Below are positions 41,878-53,050 of a DNA stretch of 64,000 bases, in pieces. Where the stretch lies: positions 26,405 through 90,404 of the forward strand of contig JAUCBJ010008638.1 of assembly GCA_032718475.1 (NCBI GenBank). Reading direction: 5' to 3'. The notes beneath the pieces are model-generated. The model was not told the origin of the DNA, searched no databases, and saw only the letters and a list, made by a program, of their open reading frames with translations. Source of the stretch: Nemertoderma westbladi (Eukaryota > Xenacoelomorpha > Nemertodermatida > Nemertodermatidae). Position 1 is the first letter of the stretch. The number at the start of each line of letters is the position of its first letter. Made by a program: the position numbers and the translations under genes.

Positions 41878-43531
41878 CTCCCCCCCATGCTATCTTCCCA
41901 GTGAGAAGAAGATAGCATCAACCTTAAGTGCGCTTAAATGCGCAAGAATCCGATCTAATATTGGACGTGGGGTGGAGTACTGTTTTCCAAAACATTATTA
42001 GGGTTTGCCGTTATCAGAATCCACGATTCAGTAACACAACACCATATTTGTTTTGTTTGTCTTCCCATTGATAAATGTTCAGATTTGACCCGTACTCTTT
42101 GCGTTTTAGGTCAATCCAATGGCTTTTGTGGCATGATGGAGATCAATGCCAATGTCTTGTGCCTTAAGTTTAGGAATATTTGTTTGTGTGCAGAATATTT
42201 TTCGTTTGGGCTATTCTTTAGTAGATTTTCAATGAATTATAGTCAGCAAGTACCATACCATGAGGCAGTAGAGTTAACAGTTGCACAAATATCATAATTA
42301 ATACCCACCCTATTAGATTCCCTGTTATTTAACCCGAGGGCAGGAAACAACCCGAGGACGAAGCCTAAGGGTGGGGAGTGTAAATAACTCAAACCAAGGG
42401 AAAATACCTCAATAATAGGTAATAAATAATGATATGAGTATTAACCTATTGAGCCATTGAATATGAAACAATTTCATAATTACATCCTAGAATGTAATTA
42501 ATTCATTAATTACATTAGCAAATTTAAATTAATTATTTTATCTGATCTCTTATTAACCAGTTAGATATAATCATAGATGTAAATGTGGTGTTTATTCAAC
42601 AGCTAACTTTTGGTTTTATCCGAAACTTTGTTTAACTTTGAATGGAGTTTGTTCGGAAACGCACTTATTCACAGACAACATTTACATTAATTATCATTCA
42701 TCATCCTAAGGCTTAGTTAGTTAGTTAGTTGCTCAGTGTTGAAGATTAGATAATAATGGAGGTACATTGAAATAATTGTTATTAACTGTACAGAGTATAT
42801 CTCATAAGATATTGTATTGTTTTAAGGAAAGACAAATAGGAATGGATTTTACTCCTCTACTACTCTTAATTTATATAATAATAATCACTTATTCAAATTA
42901 CTATTTCTCCTCCCAAGTATAATATATTTTCTTAATAGATTTATTTGCAATAGAAAAAAAACATTTACTATAAAACTGTAAACCTGTAAAAGAGTTTTTT
43001 TATTTTGATGCCCATATATTCAAAATGCTTCAAGATTCAAACTGCTCTCACACAGAAGAGTACCAGTGCTATGGTGTGGCTTTCATTCTACTGCCACATG
43101 AATAAACTGAGGCATAATTACAGTAGATTATATTAATTTCCAATTACTTCCTCCCAGTAATTTCCCAGTAGGGGCATCCATCATCCGATACCATGCCTGT
43201 TCTGGACTGGGTCAGTGCACAATCTTAACTAAAAGTGCAGGTCATTTACAAGATTTTCTTCTGGAAATTGAGCTGTTTTTGGCCAGAACAAAATTTCAAA
43301 AATACACTCAGTTAGCTGCAGCAGAAGTAAGTAAGCTGCAAAGACAAATGTTCCTTTGAAGTTACAGAAGTGAAAAAGATTCCATCCCAGACCAAGCATT
43401 CTAGACCTGGAAGATGCATTATTGTACACGAAGTGGGGCCTTCGCGCAGCACGTGAAATGAGTTAATGCTAAGTATCAACTCGAAAGGATTATAAAAACA
43501 TAGGAGAAGATTTTCCCGGAAAACGTTAACC
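41878..43531. other. Intergenic DNA, no gene recognised
   Basis: Contains a small inverted word pair (AACCCGAGG...AACCCGAGGACGAAGCC, 42333-42366) of the kind found at ends of small elements. I see no coding region with recognisable similarity. Confidence 0.5.
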
Positions 43532-44435
43532 CTCTAGCGGGAGACTGGGTAACTGAAGAAGGAAGGATTAGTTTCCCTACAAAGCCACATCCTATGGTCT
43601 ATTACATATCTACCAAGTTTCCGATTGACGGATCATAAATAACGAAATGTTGGAAGGTTTTCACTTTCATACATTTAGCCCTCTAGCGGCATATTAAAGA
43701 ACTACGGATCGATCACCTTCCTCACAAAGACGAGGCATGTGGTCTAGTACATACCGGTACTGTATATTCCAAAATTCAGCTTAAATAGATTAAGATCAAG
43801 GAATTCGCAAAGGTTATCACTTTCCTACATTTCGCCCTCTAGCGGCAGACTCGAAAACTCCGGACCGATTACTGTCCACACAAAGACTTAGGATGTCTTC
43901 TAGTACATATATGACAAGTTTCAGCGTAATCAGATCATAAACAACTAAATGGAAGAATAATTTCACATTCGGGACATTTCGCCCTCTAGCGGCAGACTGG
44001 AGAACTGCAGACAGATTAGCCTCCTTTGAAATTTACAGCTAATGGTCTAGTACATACTTCCCAAGTTTCAGCTTAAACGGATTAAAAGCAAAGAAATGGG
44101 TGGCCATTTAATGTTTAGACATGTGGCCCTCTAGCGGGAGACTGGAAAACTTCGGACCGATTACAATCCACACAAAGACTCAGGATGTCATCTAGTACAT
44201 ATATGACAAGTTTCAGCGTAATCAGATCATAAACAACTAAATGGAAGAATAATTTCACATTCGGGACATTTCGCCCTCTAGCGGCAGACTGGAGAACTGC
44301 AGACAGATTAGCCTCCTTTGAAATTTACAGCTAATGGTCTAGTACATACTTCCCAAGTTTCAGCTTAAACGGATTAAAAGCAAAGAAATGGGTGGCCATT
44401 TAATGTTTAGACATGTGGCCCTCTAGCGGGAGACC
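43532..44435. repeat. Tandem array of 147-156 bp units with a two-unit higher-order copy
   Basis: Units begin CCCTCTAGCGGSAGACT at about 43532, 43678, 43834, 43981, 44129, 44275 and 44420. The first two are diverged. Units 3+4 (43834-44128) and 5+6 (44129-44419) are nearly identical as a pair, so a roughly 293 bp dimer was duplicated recently. Non-coding. Confidence 0.88.
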
Positions 44436-44552
44436 ATTGCACTGATGGTGTCTGAAAGTCTCTCAAAAATCTCAACTTTTGCTCATATTGATACCTACAA
44501 ATTTTCAACTTGGCAGCTTTAAATCCGACAAAGTTATTAGCATGTCAAAATC

Positions 44553-44625
44553 GTAACGACGACGACAACGACGACGACGACAACGACGACGACGACAACG
44601 ACGACGACGACGACGACGACAACTA
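44553..44625. repeat. CGA/ACG trinucleotide microsatellite
   Basis: About 24 near-perfect ACG/ACA triplets. The Arg-rich frame across it on the minus strand is an artefact of the repeat. Confidence 0.92.
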
Positions 44626-45466
44626 TTTGCATAAATTGACCCACCCCCTAACAGTGTCAATTCGCTAAGGCTCCGCCAACTTCGTGGCTCGCCCCACAAA
44701 ACCCAAAGAGTATCCATAGCCGACAGATGAATATAAAATTAGTAAAAATACTCAAACAATACTAGCTAATCAATCATCAGGTTGAGATGCTATCAACAAA
44801 GTCTGATGAAAGTGGGAGGAAATCTCCTGAAGACTGTCAAGCAATGGGCATGTTCTCTGGATGAAAAACCGATCAACTGCAAATAAAGATAAAGGCTGAT
44901 TCGTCTCGTGGGCGCTTTGCTGACTGTATGGCTCATTTTGAAAATTGCTAAATAACAATTGATAGCTGACTGACTATTTCACTGTAAAGCATCCATTGGA
45001 TACAATCTTCTCTGACATTCCCATTGGTGATATAAAATTTGAAGAGGTCTTGAATGCTTCAAAGAACATTGAAACAAATAGGTCATTTGGTGTTTGAGTA
45101 TCCTGAGTTCTTTAAGACTAGATACCTTGCAAAGTTGTCTTAAAATAGTTGCGTTTTCATTGGCTCTCAAATTAGGACCAGACCTAATTGATGTTGGCCA
45201 CCAAAAAAAAGAACGTTGTTCCATCTGGTGCAAAGGGCTGCTTTCATCGGGTGTTTCGGGTTTCATTGTCCTAGTACGGTGACTGAGACTGGTCCTAGCC
45301 AGGGCACCGTTATGAATACCACTTCTGCTCGCTTGCTGACCGACCGCTGACCGTTTAAGGATGGACCTAACAAAGTCGGAGACTCAATTTAAGGACTGGA
45401 GTTTAACACTGTCATAAGTCTGGTCATAGTTATTTATTGCACGTTTCCTTGTGTAGTGGAATTAAG
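44626..45466. other. Intergenic DNA with unrecognised short frames
   Basis: Minus-strand frames at 44770-44958 and 44979-45266 are open but show no family that I know. They may be pieces of a decayed mobile element. Confidence 0.3.
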
Positions 45467-47109
45467 TAGGGGAGGGTAGGGGCTTTTGGCATGTTTTTGT
45501 CTAAAACGCTAATATCTTCCAATCTATTTACTCATTTCTTTAATACGAGTTCTCATTTTGTTCAGAATTTAATGGGCTATCTTTCAATCATAGTTTGTAT
45601 TGATTGTAAAGAAAGGATCGATTTTGTCGACGGAGGTCAAACATGCCAATTCTCACAACACGTGGGGACATTTGGCAGAGAGAACAGGGATATTTGGCAT
45701 CCTAATTTAAACACCATATTCTATATACATTTACAGCCTATTACATATACATATTACATACATATACATTATACATTTACAGTTAATCTTCTCCAAGTTT
45801 AACATCAAGGTTTATTTTTCGCGTAATTCAAGGAATTCCCCAGGCTGTTGATGGTTCCTTTTCGTTGCTGTTTGCTGTAGGCTGGGGGTGGTATATGGGG
45901 AGTGTTCATGTTCAAATGGATTCTTATTAAATTTAATTTAGTGGGGGGGGGGGGGGGGGGGGGGGCGTTCATATAGATTCTTATTAAATTCGTAGCATAG
46001 AATAACAAATTTAGTACGGATTAGATTAAAAAAGTTGAGGCTAATGCGAATTGACTAATGTTTATGATAATGATAATAATAATATTTAAGTAGCACTATA
46101 ACAATTAAACAATTAAAACAAAATTGAATTTAATTAAATAGGCCTAAGCCTAAAAAAACTCCTTACTCTACTGACAGAGTTGTAGCCCAAACCCTAATTA
46201 AACATGCCAGGCAACCCTAATTCAGTATTAAATAGGCCCTAACTAATTATCCCACCCAACCTGGTACCACGGTATCGGTACTGCGGTAGCTGTAGCAGTG
46301 TAGGCCTACCAGTTTGAGGAATTTTTTTTGACAGTAAGAAGGTTTTACAGCAATAATTTAAATACCAGTAGTCTAGGCACAAGAGCGGTGGTCCCAAATG
46401 ATGCTCTTAAATCAAAGTAATTTTTAGAAAACCGAAAAGTCAGAAAGTGTTGGTTAGCGACCACAATAATAAATCAATTATCCTGTCTAGAGTCTAGAGT
46501 CTAATGATCAGGCTGTCAGCCAATTACTGAATGGTAAACAGTACCTGCAGTAACTAAACAAAAAAATCCAACACTGAGGCCTACAGGTTTCTGGGCTACT
46601 TCAACACTTTGCAGGGTGATTAGGGGCACTGTAGTGAAATGGCAGAAAAACGGGACAACAATAGGCTACTGGCAGACTGTAATGATTATATTGAAATGCC
46701 AAATATCCCCAGCACTCAAATGTCAAATGTCTCAACATGGGAAACTTTGATAAATATGATAAATTGATATACAAGAGTATTGTAAAGACATTATCTGTCA
46801 ACTTAAACATAATACCAAATAGTTGACGATCATTTTCATATATCCAAAAGTACCAGTGCTGATACTTATAAAAGGAGGTTGCGTGGAACACAAAAAATAA
46901 AAAATTATCGTTTTGATTGGAAAAATACAAAATGTTATCCAGAGAATTGCCAGTTCCATTAAATTTAATAATTTTTTCAGTTTCTATATTCAGATATATA
47001 GTATTATGAGTTGAGTAAAAAAAGTTGTTGCAATTCACACCCAGGAAGTCCCTCTAAAGGCATGCATGCCAAATCTCACCACGTGCCAAATCTCCCTGGT
47101 CTCCCCTAC
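45467..47109. mobile_element. Putative DNA transposon with imperfect inverted ends
   Basis: Left end GTAGGGGAGGGTAGGGGCTT and right end (reverse complement) GTAGGGGAGACCAGGGAGAT, each followed by TTTGGCA. GGGGAG...GGG...TTTGGCA-type ends are seen on several DNA transposons of animals. TTTGGCA words also recur internally near both ends. Inside are a 145-codon minus-strand frame (46601-47038) with no recognised domain, a G run of about 28 (45943-45966) and two TAGGCCTA words. No clear target duplication (TTAA on the left only). Confidence 0.4.
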
Positions 47110-47579
47110 AATATAAACCAGGCTGCTGGGATGGTTGCTCTGTTGAAGCAGACCAATAGTAGCAATAAAATATAGTGTAGTAGATTCCCGATTCAATTCA
47201 ATTCAATTATTATTTCCTATTAAAATAATTATATATAATAAGTTACAAAAAATTTAAAATATTGATCTCAAAAATAACGACCTATAATTTTGAAGGTTGA
47301 GACAGGAATAAAACTATGGTCGCTGTGCGCATGTTGAGCTATTGGTTTTGATTGGGATCTAGAACATAAAATATGCCAGAAGGGTTGTTTATCATTTACA
47401 CATTTCTAAATTAACTCATACACTTTCTTTTCTTGATATGATTTATGTTTGCTCGCGATTACGAGTTTGTAAGCTCTTTTAATATCTGCATGATTTTTCA
47501 AGTTTTTAGGGGACAGATCCACATAATATAAAAATGTTGAACTTTATATTTCAAATAATAATATTAATTTATCATTCAA
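47110..47579. other. Intergenic DNA
   Basis: AT-rich, with an AATTC microsatellite at about 47190-47210. Nothing else seen. Confidence 0.5.
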
Positions 47580-47790
47580 CTACGCAAACAGGAGGCAACA
47601 CAACCGCTCCTCTTTCGATAGCTGCTACCTTCCAAGGAGGGGTGGGCGCTACTCCTGTCCCAAGTTTTGCTCCTAGTTATTTAAAACTGATCCCCATTTT
47701 ATCTACCCAGGGGATGAAAGGCTGAGTGGAACTGCTTCGAGATCGGCTGCTTTAATGGCTTTTACCTCCAAAACAAAGCCATCCATTAAA
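47580..47790 (-). mobile_element. Decayed SINE copy
   Basis: Minus strand: body TAGATAAAATGGGG and AACTAGGAGCAAAACTTGGG, then tail GGAGTAGCGCCCACCCC. This is the same family as the copies at 5.4-5.8 kb and 17.5-17.7 kb. The tRNA-like head is degraded. Confidence 0.6.
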
Positions 47791-48072
47791 TCTTGGTTCA
47801 CCCATCCTGCTGATTAACCTGTGATTTAGATGTCAATCGACAAGAGTGTTATAAATAGTTCATATTGAATTTTCCACTATAATTCGCTGTTATTACGAAA
47901 TGTTTTGAAAAATTTCAGTTTACTTTTCCATATTTCTAATAAAACCATTCATTAGTAAATTAAATATAAATGATAAGATATTACTTATGTTATAAGTAGA
48001 TTACGAAGTAAAGCTATTTTTAAAGCATTGTACTAATAACTAAGTTAACAATTATCGTTAATCTTAATAACT

Positions 48073-49380
48073 ATGGCAAGTTATTATAAGAATGCGGATG
48101 CTGTTACTATAGATATAAAAAGAAACAGCAACAATTCAGAATACATAAATGCCAATGATAAGGATGTATTAACCGAAAAAGAAGACGTCGAAGAAGAAGA
48201 TACATATGATGTGATGTATAACAATCCCATAAATGATAATAAAAGGAAAGATGTTGTCGAACATGTTAAGGAATCTAAGTTCCTAGCGAATCGTCAGTGC
48301 CAATGGCTTGGTATTATTGGAGGCTTTATCTGCCTACTGATTTTAATGGTTGCCTTAGCCCCAATAGTGCTTTCAATCACATCAAATCAAACATATGCTG
48401 TTGATACAATCGACCAACTAAACATTGATCTGAATGACGGATATATCTTGTTTATGAATGAACTGAAAACCCAATCAAATCAAATCAATGATCAGCTGGA
48501 ATTGCAGACAGATATATCTATTGACAATATTATACACGAAATGAAAGTGCTAAATGATACACTTGATAAACAAAATGACATAGCTATTGATAAACTAGAT
48601 AGTCAACTTGCAAATTTCGAAGACATTATTCATGCTCAAAATATTAGTTTTACTAAAGGGTTAATGTATCAGTCTGATAAATTCAATGACATGCTTACGA
48701 AGAACTGGAATGATATATGGGATATTTTGGGATACCTGCCACCAGATAATAAGTTCTGTAATTACCAAATAAATAACACAATCGCAATCTACAATTCTGC
48801 CCAATCACAATTTGCTACTAATTTTGGTCTAAATGGTTTAATTCGATGTGACACTACAGTCCCAGACGGCCCTTGGTTTGTTTTCCAACGACGATTTGAT
48901 GGATCAGAGGTTTTCTACCGGGGTTGGATGACTTATAAATCAGGATTCGGTGGTGTTAACGGAGAATTTTGGTTAGGGCTGGATACTATACACAACCTGA
49001 GCGCAGGCGGAGTTAAATTGAGAGTAGATCTTTGGTGGAATGGAGAATACAGATATGCTGAATATTCCTATTTTATGGTGGGTTCGGGTGAAACATTTTA
49101 TGATTTATATTTATCTGGTTATATGGGAACAGCAGGAGATGCAATGGCAGATCACCATGGAAGCCCATTCTCCACCTATGATAAAGACAATGATGCCAGT
49201 CTTGCCAATTGTGTCATGAAATACTCTGGCGCCTGGTGGTACACTGGTTGCCACAGCGCAAACTTGAACGGTCTTTATGGTGCCGGGGATGGCAGAGGCC
49301 CAAGATGGATTACCTTTACTGGACCTAATCCTGCTGATAAAGTAGAAATGAAGCTCCTACATGAAATTGGTTTTAAATAG
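48073..49380 (+). CDS. Type II membrane protein with fibrinogen C-terminal domain
   Basis: A single uninterrupted 435-codon frame. The N-terminal cytoplasmic part (1-77) is hydrophilic and acidic. One transmembrane helix spans about 78-101 (WLGIIGGFICLLIL...), with Lys/Arg on the N-side, so type II topology is expected. A stalk (102-221) of heptad-like, Asp/Asn/Ile/Leu-rich sequence has several N-glycosylation sites and probably forms a coiled coil. The fibrinogen C-terminal domain (222-435) has the expected pairs C229-C259 and C380-C393, WFVFQRRFDG, GEFWLGLD, the calcium-site run YDKDNDAS (D370, D372) and WWYTGCHSANLNGLY. Relatives bind acetylated or sugar ligands in immunity and adhesion; the ligand here is unknown. 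It lacks introns in this region. An AATAAA-like signal lies near 49853. Confidence 0.93.
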   Translation: MASYYKNADAVTIDIKRNSNNSEYINANDKDVLTEKEDVEEEDTYDVMYNNPINDNKRKDVVEHVKESKFLANRQCQWLGIIGGFICLLILMVALAPIVLSITSNQTYAVDTIDQLNIDLNDGYILFMNELKTQSNQINDQLELQTDISIDNIIHEMKVLNDTLDKQNDIAIDKLDSQLANFEDIIHAQNISFTKGLMYQSDKFNDMLTKNWNDIWDILGYLPPDNKFCNYQINNTIAIYNSAQSQFATNFGLNGLIRCDTTVPDGPWFVFQRRFDGSEVFYRGWMTYKSGFGGVNGEFWLGLDTIHNLSAGGVKLRVDLWWNGEYRYAEYSYFMVGSGETFYDLYLSGYMGTAGDAMADHHGSPFSTYDKDNDASLANCVMKYSGAWWYTGCHSANLNGLYGAGDGRGPRWITFTGPNPADKVEMKLLHEIGFK

Positions 49381-50576
49381 ACCGCCATCCATCGTCATTA
49401 TTTATATTATATATTTTACAAGAATGAATTCATACAACATTTAATTACGATTTCCTATGTATTTGTTATATAATTATTCACTAAAATTATACTAATTATA
49501 CTGGAGTAAACGAGACTAATAATATTTGTACAGTATATAAACATTTGTGTATGTCCGGGAAATTCTTTGCTTTCCACAGAAACCCTTCAGCTAGTCTGCT
49601 TGTATAACTCTAAACGCAAACACTCATGCTTTATATATGAAAGGGGATTCTGGGTTTGTTTGTCTTGGCGGCCAAATCGGACTGATCTGGCCGCTAATAG
49701 CTTGATCAGGCATTCTTTAAGGCTAATATGTAATTTTAACTGTATTTGATCTCAACATTGAATTTGATGTGTGTTTTGTAGATTTAATTTATAATAATTG
49801 CTTATAGTGCAAATGTAATACTTAAAATGTAATTATATTGTCTGGTTTAAATAATAATAAATAGTTGTTCCATTTTCATATTCTAGAAAAGTGGACAAAT
49901 GTATGTATTGTATGTATGTGTGTATATATGTAAATGTACTTGTTGACCAAATCCCAAAACAACGAACCGCAATAAGATGTTAATATAACAGCAGTACATC
50001 TGGTGCAAAATTGACAGAGACACCATTTTAAACGCTTGTGTAGCTAAATAATGAAAGGGAAAATAAAAATTGTTTCTCAATAACAAGTATGATATCTACT
50101 GTATGTTATACACATAATGTTATAATTATTATTGGAATTTTCCCAATTTGATACAAATTTATCCTTACAATTTATATAAAAATTAGGGGGTGGGCATGGT
50201 CTGCACTAAATAGTTTGATCCTAAAAACAATAACTTTGATAACTGGACCTTGACTAGGTTTCAGGTACAACCGCTCAAAACCGACAACTGCATGGCGGAT
50301 GGATTGTAATGACTTGATTTTTGCAAAAAAATTCAAAATTTGATTAAAATCTTAATTACTTAAAACTCAGTGATTAGCGGCGTTTTTGGAAAATAAATTA
50401 TTTCCAATTATAATAGGCCTAGTATATATCCCTGTTATAAAATTTTTAGTCAATTTTTAGTCAATTTAGTTAATTTTTAGTTTAAATTTGAAAGATAACC
50501 ACCAGTTAGATGCACCTTTAGTACCAATTATTCAATTAGAAACATGATATTTATTTATCAAGTTTTCAACAACATA
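49381..50576 (+). other. 3' flank of the fibrinogen-domain gene and intergenic DNA
   Basis: The AT-rich 3' UTR probably extends to the AATAAATAG at about 49853-49861. The remainder holds nothing recognised. Confidence 0.45.
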
Positions 50577-50578
50577 TA

Positions 50579-51938
50579 CACCATGACCCGTAATATAGTG
50601 TCATTTTCTGATGACACGGACCCCCCCCCCCCCCCTCCCCCAAAATTTTTTCTACAAATCTTTATCAAATTGCTTGAAATTTGAAACACAACTAGTTCAA
50701 CTCACCGTGGTTGTTACCATGAAGCCGGAATTTTCGATTTCGCCTTTAAATTTTATTTATAATTGTTTTAAAAAAGTGTCTTTTGCGAATTCGCACTAGT
50801 AATTTAGTCGTAATTTTTTCACATCATTAGAAAGCTTTCGTTGAAAGGATTCCAAATATGTAGCAAAATCTGAATTTCATTGAGAAACAGCTGAGAAATA
50901 GGCGTTTAAAGATTACAATAATTATTGATCGCTGCAAGCCATTTATTTATTCTATTTAATAAATACACAATATTCTAGAACGTGTTATTTATTTTATGAG
51001 TTGGTTGGCAACAGCGGTATTCCTTTCCAATATATCTATTGCGTAGCTATTCATACTTAAACAAAATGTTCCAGAACATCGTGTATTTATTAAATATAAT
51101 AAATGGCCTTCAGAGGACAATACTTCTTGCAATCTTTAAAAGCCTATATCTCAGCTGTTTCTCAACGGAATTCAGATAATGTTACATATTTCGAATCCTT
51201 TCAAGGCAAGCTTTTTACTGATATGAAAAAATTACGACTAATATGAAGAATGTCCACGATATGGAGGGTGCGATTTCGCAAAAGAAACTTTTTTAAAACG
51301 CTTATAAAAAAAATTTTTAAGGTAAAATCGAAAATGTGGTCATCGACGGTGAGTGGAACTAGTTGTGTTTCAAATTTCAAGCAAAATGATAAAGATTTAA
51401 GAATCTGGGGGGGGATTACTTCATTGACAGCTCCATAAACAGTGCGTTGGTCAATGTGGAAGGCGTGGGCAATGGTGTGAATTGCTGGCAAGGTAGCGCA
51501 TAGAACTCAAAACCTTTATTCGGGAGCAATCGGAATTTCATCTGCCGATTTTGGTGATGTTGTATCGAATCAAGTCTTTTTCTCTCTGAGTCTTGAGTGC
51601 CTATTTCACATGTGTTTCTCAACGAAATTCAGACATTGTTACATATTTGGAATCCTTTCAACGCAAGCTTTCTATTGATATGAAAAAATTACGACTAAAG
51701 TGAAGAATGGCCACGATACGGAGGGTGCGATTTCGAAAAAGACACTTTTTAAAACGCTTATGAATAAAATTTAAAAGCGAAATCGAAAATTCCGGCTTCA
51801 TGGTAACAACCACGGTGAGTGGAACTAGTTGTGCTTCAAGTTTCAAGCAATATGATAAAGATTTGTAGAAAAATTTGGGGGGGGGGGGGGGGGGTGGTGT
51901 GGGGGTCCGTGTCATGAGAAAATGACACAGTCATGGTG
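50579..51938. mobile_element. Fold-back element with TA target duplication and three arms
   Basis: Ends CACCATGAC (50579) and GTCATGGTG (51938), flanked by TA on both sides (50577-50578 and 51939-51940). The left arm (about 50579-51000) is inverted relative to a middle arm (about 51050-51420), and a third arm in the middle arm's orientation spans about 51600-51938. Arms share blocks such as GAGTGGAACTAGTTGTG and TTTCAAGCAA. The poly-C (50621) and poly-G (51879) runs near the ends are mirror partners. No transposase; short frames in the arms are by-products. A mariner-type (TA) non-autonomous origin is likely. Confidence 0.7.
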
Positions 51939-51940
51939 TA

Positions 51941-53050
51941 ATAGTTATCGGCCATACAGACAGATCTCCCAGCACAGAGTTACCAGTACCTCCCTCTGCG
52001 ACAGTATCATATTCGTCTGCATTATTCGCTGTTGGTCTCGTCTTCACTCCTATCCGCGTCATTAGTTGCCAGGATACCGTTCTTAGTTATAATATCTGGT
52101 AGAGTCTTCTTTTTATATGAGGAACGTCGACGCTGGAAACAAAAAATATGAATTACACTTTCCAGGATTGGAGTTGACAGTTTATTAAACGCATAAAATG
52201 TAGCCCACTATACTTTTAGGAAAGCGATTTACTCCACTTATAACTCGACAAGGCAGATTTTATATACAGTACGATTCAAAGACCATTGTCGTTTGTAAAT
52301 AAAAGACAAATTTGTTATTATATATTTGTCAAATACTTGTCTAAAACGAAACATTGCTTTCCATATGGGCATTAGACTATTTTTTTTACACTTTTGCTTG
52401 TTAAAGTCAAATCAAGCACTTTTTAGCAGGATTTCACCTTTTCAGTCAAATCACGCAACCAGCCCACAGTGGGAGCTGTTTACAGTGTAAACCTAATTTA
52501 TATTTTCCCTCTGATTATGTGTTAGGTCATAAAAAATGGCTTGCAATTATTGTAGGCAGATCCAAATGCAGAGCGACACACAATGTGTACATTAGGGGTG
52601 GTTGATTTCTCCATTTATCATATAAATTTGAACATTGGTGCGACTTTGCCTTCTAAACATTTCCTCAAAGTTTGACATTGATTTGAGCACAGCTTCCCAT
52701 TACCCCAATGCCCATTTTTTCCTATAATAATACCAGCATATCTCTAGCCATACCGGTGTTGGGGTACGGTACTGTTGTATGTACAATGCAGAATATGACA
52801 CTGCCTGACTCTACTGTAGTACAGCAATATCGGAATATGCATTGCAACTGCAAACTGCTACCCAAGGTGCAGCAGTTGGCACCTTTTTTTGAATCTTAGT
52901 AAGTTCGTTTTAGCTATATAGGCCTACCCTGCTCCGTAGCGTAGGCCTACCGTATTTTAATTGCAATGGTGATATAATTATATGGTTGATTGACATTATA
53001 GTGGATTTTAACCTTATTTATCATTAGGCCTATGCTGTTAATGTTATAAT
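51941..53050. other. Upstream region of the 710-codon ORF
   Basis: A possible terminal minus-strand exon lies at about 52026-52133 (acceptor-like TTTTTGTTTCCAG, then a basic frame ending in TAA), with an overlapping second frame. Neither has a recognised domain. Three TAGGCCTA words lie just before the ORF (52919, 52942, 53025). Confidence 0.3.

Noticed and set aside
44505-44717. Arg-rich 70-codon protein
   Set aside because: Product of the CGA/ACG microsatellite.
45943-45966. Long G run as a functional G-quadruplex
   Set aside because: Homopolymer runs of G or C occur at several sites here (19897, 21170, 50621, 51879, 58427) and look like slippage products of element ends. No further evidence.
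46601-47038. A real 145-aa protein
   Set aside because: Phe/Tyr/Asn-rich composition is what AT-rich DNA gives by chance. It has no motif. Kept only as content of the putative transposon.
52026-52133. Terminal exon of a minus-strand gene
   Set aside because: A good acceptor-like sequence and an open basic frame exist, but a second overlapping frame is equally open and no domain is recognisable.
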